Counted from the stretch's first letter, positions 26,173 to 35,117 are shown. The stretch is 64,000 nucleotides of DNA from Rhodococcus rhodnii (GCA_000720375.1 JOAA01000011.1:221083-285082), one strand, 5' to 3'. A program made the numbers and translations. The notes: generated by a model not told the origin, from the letters alone.

Positions 26173-27099
26173 GGTGGAGACCTCGCGGACGAATTCGCCG
26201 ATGTGGCGCAGCGCGGCGTTCGCCTCGGGAAGCCATGGGGCGAACCAGTGGAAGACGTGCACCTGGCCCGGCCATACCTGCAGATCGCAGTAACCGCCCG
26301 CGCGCCGCAGCGACTCGGCCATCCGCTCGGAGTCGCCTAGCAGGCATTCGGTCCCGCCGACCTGGATCAGCACCGGCGGCCAGCCACGCTTGCGCACCTT
26401 CAACACGTCCAGCCTGCGGTGCGACTGCAGGTTTTCCCCGGCGTAGGCAAGGCCGCACCAGACCGCGTAATCCGGCGGTACGAAGGGATCCCGCAGCGCC
26501 AGATCCCGTGACGCCAGTTCGGCTCCGGTCAGGTCGAGGAACGGAGACAACAGGATCGCGGCCGACGGCATCGGGAGCTTCTCGCCGGCGATGTCCGCCA
26601 ACAGACAGGCCGTGAGATGCCCGCCCGCCGAGTCCCCGCCGACCACGATCTGCGAAGGCTGGTAGCCCTCGCTCAACAGCCAGCGGTACGCCGTCAGCGC
26701 GTCCTCGGCCGCGGCAGGAAAGGGATGTTCGGGCGCCAAACGGTAGTCCAGCAACACAATCGGCAGTCCGGTCGACGCCGAGATCCGGGCCGCGAGCTGC
26801 CGGTGCGTACGTGGCGAGCCGCAGACGAATCCGCCGCCGTGCAGGTACAGCAAAATCCCGGTGGACTCCTGGGCTTCCTTCGCTGTGACAAGCAGACCGG
26901 GCACTCCGCCCGGGGTGACGGGTTTGATTTTCGTGCCGCGGGGCAGTGGCGTCCGGCCGATCGCGTCGAAGGCCTCACGGACGACCCGCAACGGGGTTGT
27001 TCCCGGGCGGACCACGCCGCCGAGCACACGCAGGCTGCGCATCATCAGCAAGGCGAGTAGGCGGCTCGCCATACTGGGGGTAGCTGGTAGCTCAAGCAC
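26140..27099 (-). CDS. Alpha/beta hydrolase (HSL-family esterase), tail supplied by a repeat
   Basis: Esterase of about 319 residues, paralogous to the preceding gene: HGGGFVCGSPRTHRQ oxyanion motif, GDSAGGH nucleophile elbow, catalytic Asp in ALRDPFVPP and His in WPGQVHVFHWF. The GTG at 27099 is chosen since GGGGAGG lies eight bases upstream. The final residues RVSTGSGMVS and the stop are encoded by the 119-bp repeat element, so the native 3' end has been replaced or the gene has adopted a new tail. Activity should be unaffected because all catalytic residues lie upstream. Confidence 0.87.
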   Translation of the reverse strand: MLELPATPSMASRLLALLMMRSLRVLGGVVRPGTTPLRVVREAFDAIGRTPLPRGTKIKPVTPGGVPGLLVTAKEAQESTGILLYLHGGGFVCGSPRTHRQLAARISASTGLPIVLLDYRLAPEHPFPAAAEDALTAYRWLLSEGYQPSQIVVGGDSAGGHLTACLLADIAGEKLPMPSAAILLSPFLDLTGAELASRDLALRDPFVPPDYAVWCGLAYAGENLQSHRRLDVLKVRKRGWPPVLIQVGGTECLLGDSERMAESLRRAGGYCDLQVWPGQVHVFHWFAPWLPEANAALRHIGEFVREVSTRVSTGSGMVS

Positions 27100-27230
27100 G
27101 CGAATCGCCTCCCCGACGTCTCGTCGACCTTGACGTGACAACTATCACTGTAGATCAGGAAGGCCCTGGTTCGCTGCCCTCCGAAAGACTTGTTAGGGGT
27201 ATCCCCAGCCAAGGCGTTACCGTAAACATC

Positions 27231-28604
27231 GTGACTCTGGCAGAGCGGCTCGCAGCGGAGTTGGGCGCGGATGCTGTGATCGTCGACCCCGACGTGACCA
27301 GCAGTTATCGGCACGACATGATGCCGCTGGCGCCCTACGGCTCGCCGCAGGCGGTCGTCCTGCCCTCGAACACCGCCCAAGTTCAGGCAGTGGTCCGCAT
27401 CTGCGCGGAACTAGGGGTGCCAATCGTGCCGCGCGGGGCCGGCAGCGGGCTTTCCGGTGCGGCCAACGCGATCGACGGCTGCGTGATGCTCGTGACGTCC
27501 AGGATGAAGGAGATCCTGGAGATCGACGCGGACAACCGGCTCGCCGTGGTCCAACCCGGAGTGGTCAATCTGGACTTCCGCAACGCGGTGGAGAAGCACG
27601 GCCTGTTCTATCCGCCGGATCCGTCCAGTTACGACTGGTGCACGATCGGCGGCAACATCTCCACCAACGCGGGCGGCCTGTGCTGCGTCAAGTACGGCGT
27701 CACGACGGACTCGGTGCTGGGGTTGGAAGTTGTGCTCGCCGACGGCGAAGTCCTGCGGACCGGTCGCCGTACCGTCAAAGGCGTCGCGGGCTACGACCTG
27801 ACGAAGCTCTTCATTGGCAGCGAAGGCACTCTCGGCGTCGTCACGGAGATCACGGTCGCCCTACGGCCCTTGCCACAAGCGCCGGGGACCACGATCGCGT
27901 CGTTCTCGACGATCGAGGCGGCGGGTGACGCGGTGACCCGGATCGTGCGGGAAGGCCTTGTGCCGTCGCTGATGGAGATCATGGACGCCTCGTCGATCGC
28001 GGCCGCCGAGGAGTACCTGAAGACGGAACTGGGCACGGGCAAGGGATGCGCCGCGTTGCTGCTCTGCCAGTCGGACGCGGGCGGCGAGGCCGCGCGGCAC
28101 GAACTCGAAGTGATCGAACAGGTTTGCCGCAGTGCGGGCGCGGATCTCGCGTACACGACCCATGATCCGGCCGAGGGGCAGATGCTTTTGCAGGCGCGGC
28201 GGGTGGTTCTGACCGCGCTGGAGGTCTACGGCACCTGGCTGACCGACGACCTGTGCGTGCCACGCACCCGGATCGCCGAGCTGCTGGCGGGCTGCGAGCG
28301 AATCAGCCGGGAATGCGGGCTGCGGATCGCGGTCGTCGGCCACGCGGGCGACGGCAACATGCACCCGACGATCGTCTACGACTCCTCGTCGGAGGACGAG
28401 TTCGCCCGCGCCCGCAAGGCTTTCGACGACATCCTGGAGGTCGTGCTGGCCCTCGGCGGCACGATCACCGGTGAGCACGGCGTCGGCCGGATCAAGCAGG
28501 ACTGGCTGAGCAGAGAGATCGGCCCGGTGGGCATGCGAGTCCACCGGGCCATCAAGAACGCCCTCGACCCGGGGAACCTGTTCAACCCGGGATCGATGTT
28601 CTAG
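27231..28604 (+). CDS. FAD-linked oxidase, GlcD/D-lactate dehydrogenase type
   Basis: Flavoprotein of about 457 residues: PCMH FAD domain with VPRGAGSGLSGAANAIDG (pyrophosphate loop), SYDWCTIGGNISTNAGG and KGVAGYDLTKLFIGSEGTLG, then the C-terminal cap with HAGDGNMHP (active-site His) and GTITGEHGVG. The family oxidises D-2-hydroxy acids such as glycolate or D-lactate. GTG at 27231 gives the usual length; no good ribosome site is seen, and 27135 would add 32 unlikely residues. The stop overlaps the convergent DedA gene in CTAG. Confidence 0.9.
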   Translation: MTLAERLAAELGADAVIVDPDVTSSYRHDMMPLAPYGSPQAVVLPSNTAQVQAVVRICAELGVPIVPRGAGSGLSGAANAIDGCVMLVTSRMKEILEIDADNRLAVVQPGVVNLDFRNAVEKHGLFYPPDPSSYDWCTIGGNISTNAGGLCCVKYGVTTDSVLGLEVVLADGEVLRTGRRTVKGVAGYDLTKLFIGSEGTLGVVTEITVALRPLPQAPGTTIASFSTIEAAGDAVTRIVREGLVPSLMEIMDASSIAAAEEYLKTELGTGKGCAALLLCQSDAGGEAARHELEVIEQVCRSAGADLAYTTHDPAEGQMLLQARRVVLTALEVYGTWLTDDLCVPRTRIAELLAGCERISRECGLRIAVVGHAGDGNMHPTIVYDSSSEDEFARARKAFDDILEVVLALGGTITGEHGVGRIKQDWLSREIGPVGMRVHRAIKNALDPGNLFNPGSMF

Positions 28605-29278
28605 CCGTCGATCTTCGGCAGAACCTGGGTCTGCGCGGCTGCCGCGGCGGCCGCGTGCTTCTTCTCCTTGCGCGCCTTGATCACCTCGATGATGATCGGC
28701 ACGATCGAGAGCAGCACGATCAGGATGATCATGGCTTCGATGTTGTTGCGCACGAACTCGATCTGGCCGAGGAAGAAGCCGAGCACGGTCAGCCCGGCCG
28801 CCCACAGCACGCCGCCGATCGCCGAGTACGTGAAGAACTTCTTCTGCTCCATCTTGCCCACGCCCGCGATCGCGGTGATGAACGTCCGGACAATCGGGAC
28901 GAACCGGGCGAGCACGATGGCGCGAGGGCCGTACTTGTCGAAGAACTCGTGCGTCTTGCTGACGTACTCCTGTTTGAACAAGCGGGAATCCGGCTTGTTG
29001 AACAGTTTCGGGCCGACCCATCGGCCGATCCAGTAGCCGGTCGCGTTACCGACGAACGCGCACACCGACAGCAGTACGCACAGCAACCACAGCGGCTCGG
29101 TGATGATGCCCTTGGCGGCGAACAGCCCGGCCATGAACAGCAGCGAGTCGCCAGGCAGGAAGAAACCCACCAGCAGCCCGCATTCGGCGAAGATGACCAG
29201 GCAGAGTCCGGCGAGCATGAACCCGCCGAGCCCAGTGAGCAGCCCTTCGGCACTCAGCCAGCTAGGCAAGAACGACAT
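28601..29278 (-). CDS. DedA-family membrane protein
   Basis: Second DedA protein, 225 residues. Motifs: ECGLLVGFFLPGDSLLFMAG, GYWIGRWVGPKLF, LARFVPIVRTFITAIAGVG with the functional arginines, and a lysine/alanine-rich cytoplasmic tail (KARKEKKHAAAAAAA). Compared with the gene at 24290 it has a longer basic tail and a Phe/Lys-rich central loop, so the two paralogues probably differ in partner or lipid. ATG at 29278 starts the conserved part. Confidence 0.92.
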   Translation of the reverse strand: MSFLPSWLSAEGLLTGLGGFMLAGLCLVIFAECGLLVGFFLPGDSLLFMAGLFAAKGIITEPLWLLCVLLSVCAFVGNATGYWIGRWVGPKLFNKPDSRLFKQEYVSKTHEFFDKYGPRAIVLARFVPIVRTFITAIAGVGKMEQKKFFTYSAIGGVLWAAGLTVLGFFLGQIEFVRNNIEAMIILIVLLSIVPIIIEVIKARKEKKHAAAAAAAQTQVLPKIDG

Positions 29279-29315
29279 GGTGGAGGTCACGGCCGAACAC
29301 GGTACCCGGGAAACC

Positions 29316-29600
29316 TCAAAGCACGGTGAGCAGTCCCACCACAGCACCGCACGCGAGCCCCAGCACGATCGCCAGCAGCAGGATGGACCAGCCGCCGAGC
29401 CGCTGCCGGGGCAGCACCTCGGTCTCGTACGGGTCCTCGGCCAAGGCCTGGGTCTGGACGCGGGCGGCCAGCCCGAGATCGTCGCCGGACAGCAACCCGT
29501 AGCCAGGGGTCGCCGGCGGGCCGCTCACCTGGACAGCCTGCGCCCGCAACGCCTCGGAGAGCAGCTGCTCTGGATCTTTGTCCTTGGCCACCCGCGCCAC
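29316..29600 (-). CDS. Small single-pass membrane protein
   Basis: 94 residues: a charged N-terminal half (KDKDPEQLLSEALRAQAV), a middle segment with ARVQTQALAEDPYETEVLPR and a C-terminal membrane helix WSILLLAIVLGLACGAVVGLL. The GTG start lies one base beyond the nagA stop, so translation is probably coupled. No known family is recognised; the tail-anchored layout suggests an inner-membrane protein with a cytoplasmic N-terminus. Confidence 0.7.
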   Translation of the reverse strand: MARVAKDKDPEQLLSEALRAQAVQVSGPPATPGYGLLSGDDLGLAARVQTQALAEDPYETEVLPRQRLGGWSILLLAIVLGLACGAVVGLLTVL

Positions 29601-29601
29601 G

Positions 29602-30744
29602 CTACTTGACCCACTCCCCGCGGGCCATCACACCGGTGGGTCGCAGACCGGCGTCCAGCAGGACGAAGTCGGCGGCCAGTCCCACGCTCAGCGAGCCGGT
29701 CTCCTCGGCCAGCCCAAGCAGCGCGGCGGGCCTGGTGGAACAGGCCGTGACCGCCTCGCGGATGGTCAGCCCGCAGCCCTGCACGAGGTTGCGGAAGGCC
29801 GCGTCCATGGTCAGTGTGCTGCCCGCCAGCGACCCGCCTCCGGCGATCCGCGGCACGCCGTCGATCACCGTGACCTCCAGCCCGCCGACGTCGTAGACGC
29901 CGTCGCCGACCCCGGCCGCCGCGATCGCGTCCGTGATCAGTACGGTCCGGGCCGGTCCGGCGTGCCGGGCGGCCAGCCGTACGACAGTCGGGTGGACGTG
30001 CACCAGGTCCACGATCAGCTCGACCGTGATGCGAGGGTCGTCCAGCAACGCGCCGATCGGTCCGGGTTCGCGGTGATGCAGCGGCCGCATCCCGTTGAAC
30101 AAGTGCGTGGCCACCGTCGCGCCCGCGTCGATCGCCGGCAGGACCGCCGCTTCGGTCGCGTCGGTGTGCCCGATTGCCGCGATCACGCCGTTGTCCACCA
30201 GCGTGCGGACCGCGTTGACGGCTCCTTCGAGCTCAGGCGCGACGGTGATCATGCTGATCGCGCCGTCGCCCGCGGCGAGCAGTTTGCGGATCGACGACTG
30301 GTCCGGCGGGACGAGAATCGCCGGGTCGTGCGCGCCGCAGCGGGCCGCGGACAGGAACGGCCCTTCCAGGTGGATGCCGGCGAGCAGGCCCTCCTGGACC
30401 ATCTCGGCCAGTGCCGCGACCTGGTTGACCAGCTCGGGAACCGGCCGGGAAACCAAAGAAGCCAGCATGGTCGTCGTGCCATGCCGGCGATGGGCCTCGA
30501 CCGCGGTTCCCACGCGTAAGGGATCGGTGTCGGTGAACGCCTCGCCCCCGCCGCCGTGACAGTGGATGTCCACGAAACCGGGCACGACCCATGCACCGGC
30601 CACATCCGTCACGGGGGCGCCGGACTGCTCTGGGTAACCCGGACCGAGCGCGGCGATGGTGCCGTTCTCGACTTCCAGCCACCCGGGATCGAGGACGCCG
30701 TCGGGCGTCACGACCTTGCCCCCAGAGATCACCAGATGACTCAT
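29602..30744 (-). CDS. nagA: N-acetylglucosamine-6-phosphate deacetylase
   Basis: Amidohydrolase of 380 residues converting GlcNAc-6-P to GlcN-6-P plus acetate, the first cytoplasmic step of aminosugar catabolism. Metal site HCHGGGGE near 61, EGPFLS, IGHTDA, HLFNGMRPLHHREPG and LITDAIAAAG are all in place. A dre site 29 bp upstream (30773-30788) implies control by DasR, the GntR regulator that is released by GlcN-6-P in Streptomyces. No nagB is in the window. Confidence 0.96.
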   Translation of the reverse strand: MSHLVISGGKVVTPDGVLDPGWLEVENGTIAALGPGYPEQSGAPVTDVAGAWVVPGFVDIHCHGGGGEAFTDTDPLRVGTAVEAHRRHGTTTMLASLVSRPVPELVNQVAALAEMVQEGLLAGIHLEGPFLSAARCGAHDPAILVPPDQSSIRKLLAAGDGAISMITVAPELEGAVNAVRTLVDNGVIAAIGHTDATEAAVLPAIDAGATVATHLFNGMRPLHHREPGPIGALLDDPRITVELIVDLVHVHPTVVRLAARHAGPARTVLITDAIAAAGVGDGVYDVGGLEVTVIDGVPRIAGGGSLAGSTLTMDAAFRNLVQGCGLTIREAVTACSTRPAALLGLAEETGSLSVGLAADFVLLDAGLRPTGVMARGEWVK

Positions 30745-30772
30745 GCTGACGATGATGGGTCATAGACCCGCG

Positions 30773-30788
30773 ATTGGTCTATACCAAC
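30773..30788 (-). promoter_or_regulatory. DasR-responsive element (dre) upstream of nagA
   Basis: ATTGGTCTATACCAAC is an almost perfect 16-bp palindrome matching the DasR consensus core TGGTCTANACCA. It lies 29-44 bases before the nagA start, overlapping the expected promoter. DasR repression of nagA is established in Streptomyces; the extension to this organism is inference. Confidence 0.88.
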
Positions 30789-30847
30789 AGACGAGTGTCA
30801 CTCGCCCGCACGAGTACGAATGGCCTGGGTACCGGCGCGGATCCGGC

Positions 30848-31498
30848 TCAGGCGGGACCCGCCATGATTTTCTGCAACGCGTCCAGCGCGCGGGAGGCGG
30901 TGGACTTCACGGTGCCCTTCGAAATGCCCGCGGCGTCGGCGATCTCGGCTTCGGACAATCCGCCGTAATACCGCAGAACGAGCACTTCACGCTGGCGTGG
31001 CGGCAGCTGGGACAGCGCCTGCACGACGGCCTGGTGCTCGGCCGTGAGCATGGCGAGGCTCTCGGCGGAACGCGCGTTCACCGCGTGCGGCGGCGTGTAG
31101 TCACGGGCGGTCTTGCGGCGACGCAACACACTGCGTGACCCGTTCACCACCGCGGTCCTCAAGTAGCCGACCGCAGCCGCTCCGTCACGCAGATTGGACC
31201 AATGCCGGTGCAGCCCGGTGAAGGCCTCCTGGACCACGTCCTCGGCCGTGGCGGGCTCGTCGACCAGCAAGAGAGCCAGCCGGACCAACCGCATCCGATG
31301 CATTCGGTACAGGTCTTCCAGCGTCAGCCGGGCCGGTGTCTCGGCGATCGAGCCGCCGCCGTCGAGCGCGCGAAGGCGGGTGAGAGTGGTCTCCACGCTG
31401 CGTTCCGCGTTCTGCTCCTGGCCTGGCCACATTCCAGAGCCGCCTTGGAGGTGTTGCGGCGGCTGGTTGCCGCCGAAGTTGTCGCCGTGACCTGTCAC
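30848..31498 (-). CDS. SigE-family RNA polymerase sigma factor (ECF type)
   Basis: Sigma-70-type factor of about 216 residues. Region 2 includes LEDLYRMHRMRLVRLALLLVDEPATAEDVVQEAF; region 4 is LPPRQREVLVLRYYGGLSEAEIADAAGISKGTVKS. This is the actinobacterial SigE-family group. The N-terminal 40 residues are Gly/Gln-rich and may not be translated: ATG at 31432 would give 194 residues. No anti-sigma gene adjoins it. The promoters it recognises are not known. Confidence 0.88.
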   Translation of the reverse strand: MTGHGDNFGGNQPPQHLQGGSGMWPGQEQNAERSVETTLTRLRALDGGGSIAETPARLTLEDLYRMHRMRLVRLALLLVDEPATAEDVVQEAFTGLHRHWSNLRDGAAAVGYLRTAVVNGSRSVLRRRKTARDYTPPHAVNARSAESLAMLTAEHQAVVQALSQLPPRQREVLVLRYYGGLSEAEIADAAGISKGTVKSTASRALDALQKIMAGPA

Positions 31499-31574
31499 GA
31501 CATTGAGCGTATCGGTCGGGCGGCTAGTCCACAGCGTCTGATCAAGCAGAACATTCAAGGCTAAAGTGCGGCCC

Positions 31575-31859
31575 ATGGCTTGGTACACCGCTGATGTCAC
31601 TTACACCACCGACCGGGACAAGCTCGCCGCCGTGCGCCCGGCACACCGCGACTACCTGCGTGGACTCGTGGATCAGGGCATTGTCGTGGCCGCCGGTCCG
31701 TGGGCCGACGACCTCGGCGGGTTCGTGGTCTACCAGGTCGAGGACCGGGCCCAGCTGGACAAGGTCCTTGCCGAGGACCCCTACTCGACCGAAGGCGTAG
31801 CGGCGAAGCGGGACGTCCGGGAGTGGGACATCCGGATGGGGTCCTGGCTACCTCAATAG
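31575..31859 (+). CDS. YciI-family protein
   Basis: Ferredoxin-like-fold protein of 94 residues. YTADVTYTTDRDKLAAVRPAHRDYL and GPWADDLGGFVVYQV contain the conserved His and Asp of the YciI/YCII family, small proteins of unclear or dehydrochlorinase-like activity. ATG at 31575 is preferred over GTG at 31566. It overlaps the convergent PNPOx-family gene by seven bases. Confidence 0.88.
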   Translation: MAWYTADVTYTTDRDKLAAVRPAHRDYLRGLVDQGIVVAAGPWADDLGGFVVYQVEDRAQLDKVLAEDPYSTEGVAAKRDVREWDIRMGSWLPQ

Positions 31860-32320
31860 GTTCCGCCGAGCTTGCGGTGGTCCCAGCTGACCACTTTGGT
31901 CGGCCGGAACACCAGACCGACGCGCTTCTGCGCCTGCATGCGGATGAACTGCGCGGCGGCGGTCACAACCTCGTCACTGCCTTGGGACATCTTGCCGAGC
32001 AGGTCGGTGCCGATCCGGACGATCTGCTCGGTGTCCTCGATGATCTCGACGTCGCACTCCATCGACACGCCCTGCAGTTCCTCGTAGGCGACGCCGGTCT
32101 CCACCAGGACCGTGGCCTCGGGAAGACGGCGTAGGTTCGCCACCTTCTGCGAGGTGCCGTAGGTCCACGTGGCGATGCCGTCACCGTCCGGGATGTAGAA
32201 CACCGGAACCAGGTGCGGGCGCCCTTTCGGGCCGATCGTGGCGACGTTGGCCACCCTGCCCGCGGCGAGGTACGCGCGCACCTCGTCGGGCGTCATCTTG
32301 ATCTCGGCGCGACGGGACAT
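31853..32320 (-). CDS. PNPOx-family (PPOX class) flavin/F420-binding protein
   Basis: Split-barrel protein of 155 residues: EVRAYLAAGRVANVATIGPKG, PHLVPVFYIPDGDGIATWTY and QKVANLRRLP are typical of actinobacterial PPOX-class F420- or FMN-dependent enzymes. Cytoplasmic; substrate unknown. The SDR gene lies 9 bp upstream on the same strand, so they are probably one transcript, which would allow shared redox metabolism. Confidence 0.86.
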   Translation of the reverse strand: MSRRAEIKMTPDEVRAYLAAGRVANVATIGPKGRPHLVPVFYIPDGDGIATWTYGTSQKVANLRRLPEATVLVETGVAYEELQGVSMECDVEIIEDTEQIVRIGTDLLGKMSQGSDEVVTAAAQFIRMQAQKRVGLVFRPTKVVSWDHRKLGGTY

Positions 32321-32329
32321 GTTCTTGAT

Positions 32330-33226
32330 CTAAGCCCTTTTCTGGGCTGCGTCCAGATCCGCCCGTGCACCCGGGCCGACAATGCTGGCCTCCTGACTGC
32401 CCCGCTTGGCGATGTCCTCGAGTGCGGCCTTGTCCGCCGCCGGGATCAAACTCCTGGTGGACAGCTCGACGATGCGGGGAAGCAGGGCACGGATCAGCTT
32501 GATCACGCCGACCCAGCCAGGCACATGGATCGCACGGGACCGCTTCGCGATGCCTTCGCTGATCAGATCGACCGCGAGCGACAGCGGGTACGTCTTGCCC
32601 GCCAGACCCGGCGCACTCGCCCGCATCGCACCGAAGACCGGGTGCTTGTCGGCGCTGTTGACCATGTCCGTGGCGATCCAGGTCGGATGCGCTACGCCGA
32701 CGTCCACGCCGAGGTGTTTCACCTCCGCGCGCAGGCTGTTGGCGAACGCCTCGACACCGGCCTTGGCCGCGCTGTACGCCGCGTTGCCGGGGATGTGCAT
32801 GATCGCGGCGGCCGAGGAGACCAGCAACGCGTAGCCGCGCCGGTCGATCAGGTGCGGCAGGCACACGCGGGTCGTGCGCCACACGCCGAGCAGGTCGACC
32901 TCGATCACCCGCTCGAACGCGTCCCGGTCGATCGACCTGGCGAAACCGGTCGCCGCGATACCCGCGTTGGCCACCTGGACGTCGATCCCGCCGAAGTGCG
33001 CCACGACCTCGTCGACGGTCTTCTCCAAGGCATCCCAGCTGGTCACGTCGGCTTCCCAGAACGCGGCGTCCGGGCCGCAGTCCGCGGCGACGCGCTTGAG
33101 TTCGTCCGGCTCCAGTCCGACCAGCGCGACCTTGGCGCCCTGCTGGGCGAGGCGCTTGGCCACGCCCGCGCCGATCCCGCGGGCGGCCCCAGTGATCAGG
33201 ACGACTTTGCCTCGCACGTTCCTCAC
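32330..33226 (-). CDS. Short-chain dehydrogenase/reductase
   Basis: SDR of 298 residues: cofactor motif TGAARGIGAG at 13-22, VANAGIA, active-site Ser in LLVSSAAAI and YSAAK, plus a C-terminal extension of about 50 residues that suggests membrane association or oligomerisation (KLIRALLPRIVELSTRSLIP). The GTG start is preceded by tandem palindromes at 33265-33289, suggesting TetR-type control. It resembles actinobacterial SDRs near lipid or steroid genes. Substrate not known. Confidence 0.88.
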   Translation of the reverse strand: MRNVRGKVVLITGAARGIGAGVAKRLAQQGAKVALVGLEPDELKRVAADCGPDAAFWEADVTSWDALEKTVDEVVAHFGGIDVQVANAGIAATGFARSIDRDAFERVIEVDLLGVWRTTRVCLPHLIDRRGYALLVSSAAAIMHIPGNAAYSAAKAGVEAFANSLRAEVKHLGVDVGVAHPTWIATDMVNSADKHPVFGAMRASAPGLAGKTYPLSLAVDLISEGIAKRSRAIHVPGWVGVIKLIRALLPRIVELSTRSLIPAADKAALEDIAKRGSQEASIVGPGARADLDAAQKRA

Positions 33227-33264
33227 TGGGGCCTCCTCGCCTCGGTCCGCTGACCTGACCGTAC

Positions 33265-33289
33265 AGTAACCTACTGCCAGTAAGCTACT
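33265..33289 (-). promoter_or_regulatory. Tandem palindromic operator upstream of the SDR
   Basis: AGTA-N3-TACT occurs twice, at 33265-33275 and 33279-33289, with a 14-bp period. A further arm, CCAGTA/TACTGG, overlaps the second copy. Two in-phase palindromes just upstream of the SDR are typical of cooperative TetR-family binding. No TetR gene adjoins it, so the regulator is unidentified. Confidence 0.6.
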
Positions 33290-33294
33290 GGTAG

Positions 33295-34233
33295 TCAGGA
33301 AGAGGCGTCAGTGAGCTTGCCCAGCTCGTCGGGGCTGAGTTCGAGCGTCACGGACTGCATCAGCTCGGGCACCTGCTCGGGTTTACGGGCACCTGCGATC
33401 GGCGCGACCACGTTCGGCTGCTGCCGCAGCCACGCCAAGGGCACGCTGGCCAACGGCACGTTGTGCGCGGCCGCGATCGAGTCCAAAGCCGCGAGTACGC
33501 GTTTGCCGCGCTCGTCGTAGTAGCTCGATGCCCGCTCCTTGCGGTGGCTTCCTTCGCCGTCGCCTTCCCGGCCGCGGTATTTGCCGGTCAGGAATCCCTT
33601 GGCCAGAGCGGAGTGCGGGAACACGGCCAGGTTCTCCTTGGCCGCGATCGGTGCGTACTCGGACTCGTAACCCTCGCGATCCACCAAGCTGTACAGCGGC
33701 TGCAGTGCGACATACCGGGCAAGACCGTCCCTTTCGGACGCTGCCAGCGACTGCGTGATCCGCTCGCCGCTGAGGTTCGACGCGCCGATGTACCGGACTT
33801 TGCCTTCCCGGATCAGATCCGTGAACGCGCCGAGCGTTTCCTCGACCGGGATTTCCGGCTCGTCGAAGTGGGCCCAGTACAGGTCGATCCGGTCGGTCCG
33901 CAGCCGCTTCAACGACGCCTCGGCCGCGGCCTTGACCGTGCGCGCCGACAGGCCCTTGAACTCCGGCAGCGCGCCGACCTTGGTGGCGATCACGATCTCG
34001 TCGCGGTTGCCCCGCTCGGTCAGCCACTGGCCGATGATCGTCTCGGACTCGCCACCGACGTTGCCCGGCGCCCAGACGGAGTAGCTGTCGGCGGTGTCGA
34101 TGAAGTTCCCACCGGCCTCGGCGTAGCGGTCCATGATCTCGAACGAGGCCGCTTTGTCCGCCGTGTAGCCGAAAATGTTCGTGCCCAGGTTGAGCGGATG
34201 GACATCGAGCTCGGTTCCGGGAATGTTCGCCAT
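33295..34233 (-). CDS. Aldo/keto reductase
   Basis: NADPH-dependent oxidoreductase of 312 residues with the TIM-barrel AKR motifs: NFIDTADSYS (catalytic Asp/Tyr), VIATKVG (catalytic Lys), YWAHFDEP (catalytic His) and GASNLSGERI. The ATG at 34233 gives the typical start MANIPGTELDVHPLNLGTN. It resembles the general-stress AKR family (YghZ/IolS). Substrate unknown. It is divergent from the F420 oxidoreductase, 56 bp away. Confidence 0.93.
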   Translation of the reverse strand: MANIPGTELDVHPLNLGTNIFGYTADKAASFEIMDRYAEAGGNFIDTADSYSVWAPGNVGGESETIIGQWLTERGNRDEIVIATKVGALPEFKGLSARTVKAAAEASLKRLRTDRIDLYWAHFDEPEIPVEETLGAFTDLIREGKVRYIGASNLSGERITQSLAASERDGLARYVALQPLYSLVDREGYESEYAPIAAKENLAVFPHSALAKGFLTGKYRGREGDGEGSHRKERASSYYDERGKRVLAALDSIAAAHNVPLASVPLAWLRQQPNVVAPIAGARKPEQVPELMQSVTLELSPDELGKLTDASS

Positions 34234-34289
34234 CCTTCGAACGTATCTCTTCGGTGAGGGGACCCACAGCGCACATCGGAGGACGGGAC

Positions 34290-35117
34290 ATGGATCTTGG
34301 CAAGGTCGGCATCTGGAGCGGTGCGCCACTGTGGGCTGATCAGCCCGAACTGGCCGGGGAACTCGAGGAGCTCGGGTTCGGCGCGCTCTGGCTCGGCGGC
34401 TCGCCCGCCGGCGACCTGCGGATCGCGGAGGCGGTGCTGGACGCGACGAGCACGCTGAAGGTCGCGACCGGGATCGTGAACGTCTGGACGACCGAGGCTG
34501 CCGAGGTCGCCGAGTCCTACCAGCGGATCGAGGCCAAGCACCCTGGCCGATTCTTGCTCGGCGTGGGCGCCGGCCACAAGTTGTTCAACACCCAGTACGA
34601 GAAGCCGTACGCCAAGCTCGTGTCCTACTTGGACGAATTGGACGCGGCCGGTGTGCCCGCCTCCGGTCGCGCGCTGGCTGCGTTGGGGCCCAAGGTGTTG
34701 ACACTCTCGGCCGAGCGCACGGCAGGTGCGCACCCGTACTTCGTCCCGGTCGAGCACACCAGGCAGGCCCGGAAAACCCTTGGGGACGGGCCGCTTCTCG
34801 CACCCGAGATCGCGGTCGTACTCGAACCCGACCGTGCCGTCGCGGACGAGGTCATCCGCAAGTACACAAGCCTGTACCTGCAACTTCCCAACTACACCAA
34901 CAACTTGCTGCGCCTGGGATTCACTGAGGACGATTTCGCCGACGGCGGCAGCGACCGGCTGATCGGCGCGTTGATCCCACAGGGCGTCGACAACATCGTC
35001 GCCACGGTCGCTCAGCACCACGACGCAGGTGCCGACCACGTCAACATCCAGGTCCTCACGGCCAGCGGTTCCCTTGACGCGGAAGCATTCCGCACCTTGG
35101 GCAACGCCCTAACGTGA
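34290..35117 (+). CDS. LLM-class F420-dependent oxidoreductase
   Basis: Luciferase-like (TIM-barrel) enzyme of 275 residues: GFGALWLGGSPAGDLRIAEA, VATGIVNVW, YQRIEAKHPGRFLLGVGAGH and the C-terminal GADHVNIQVL are characteristic of the TIGR03620-type F420 subfamily. The cofactor would be reduced F420, in the cytoplasm. ATG at 34290 follows CGGAGGA with seven-base spacing. It overlaps the convergent NOS-like gene by nine bases. Confidence 0.9.
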   Translation: MDLGKVGIWSGAPLWADQPELAGELEELGFGALWLGGSPAGDLRIAEAVLDATSTLKVATGIVNVWTTEAAEVAESYQRIEAKHPGRFLLGVGAGHKLFNTQYEKPYAKLVSYLDELDAAGVPASGRALAALGPKVLTLSAERTAGAHPYFVPVEHTRQARKTLGDGPLLAPEIAVVLEPDRAVADEVIRKYTSLYLQLPNYTNNLLRLGFTEDDFADGGSDRLIGALIPQGVDNIVATVAQHHDAGADHVNIQVLTASGSLDAEAFRTLGNALT

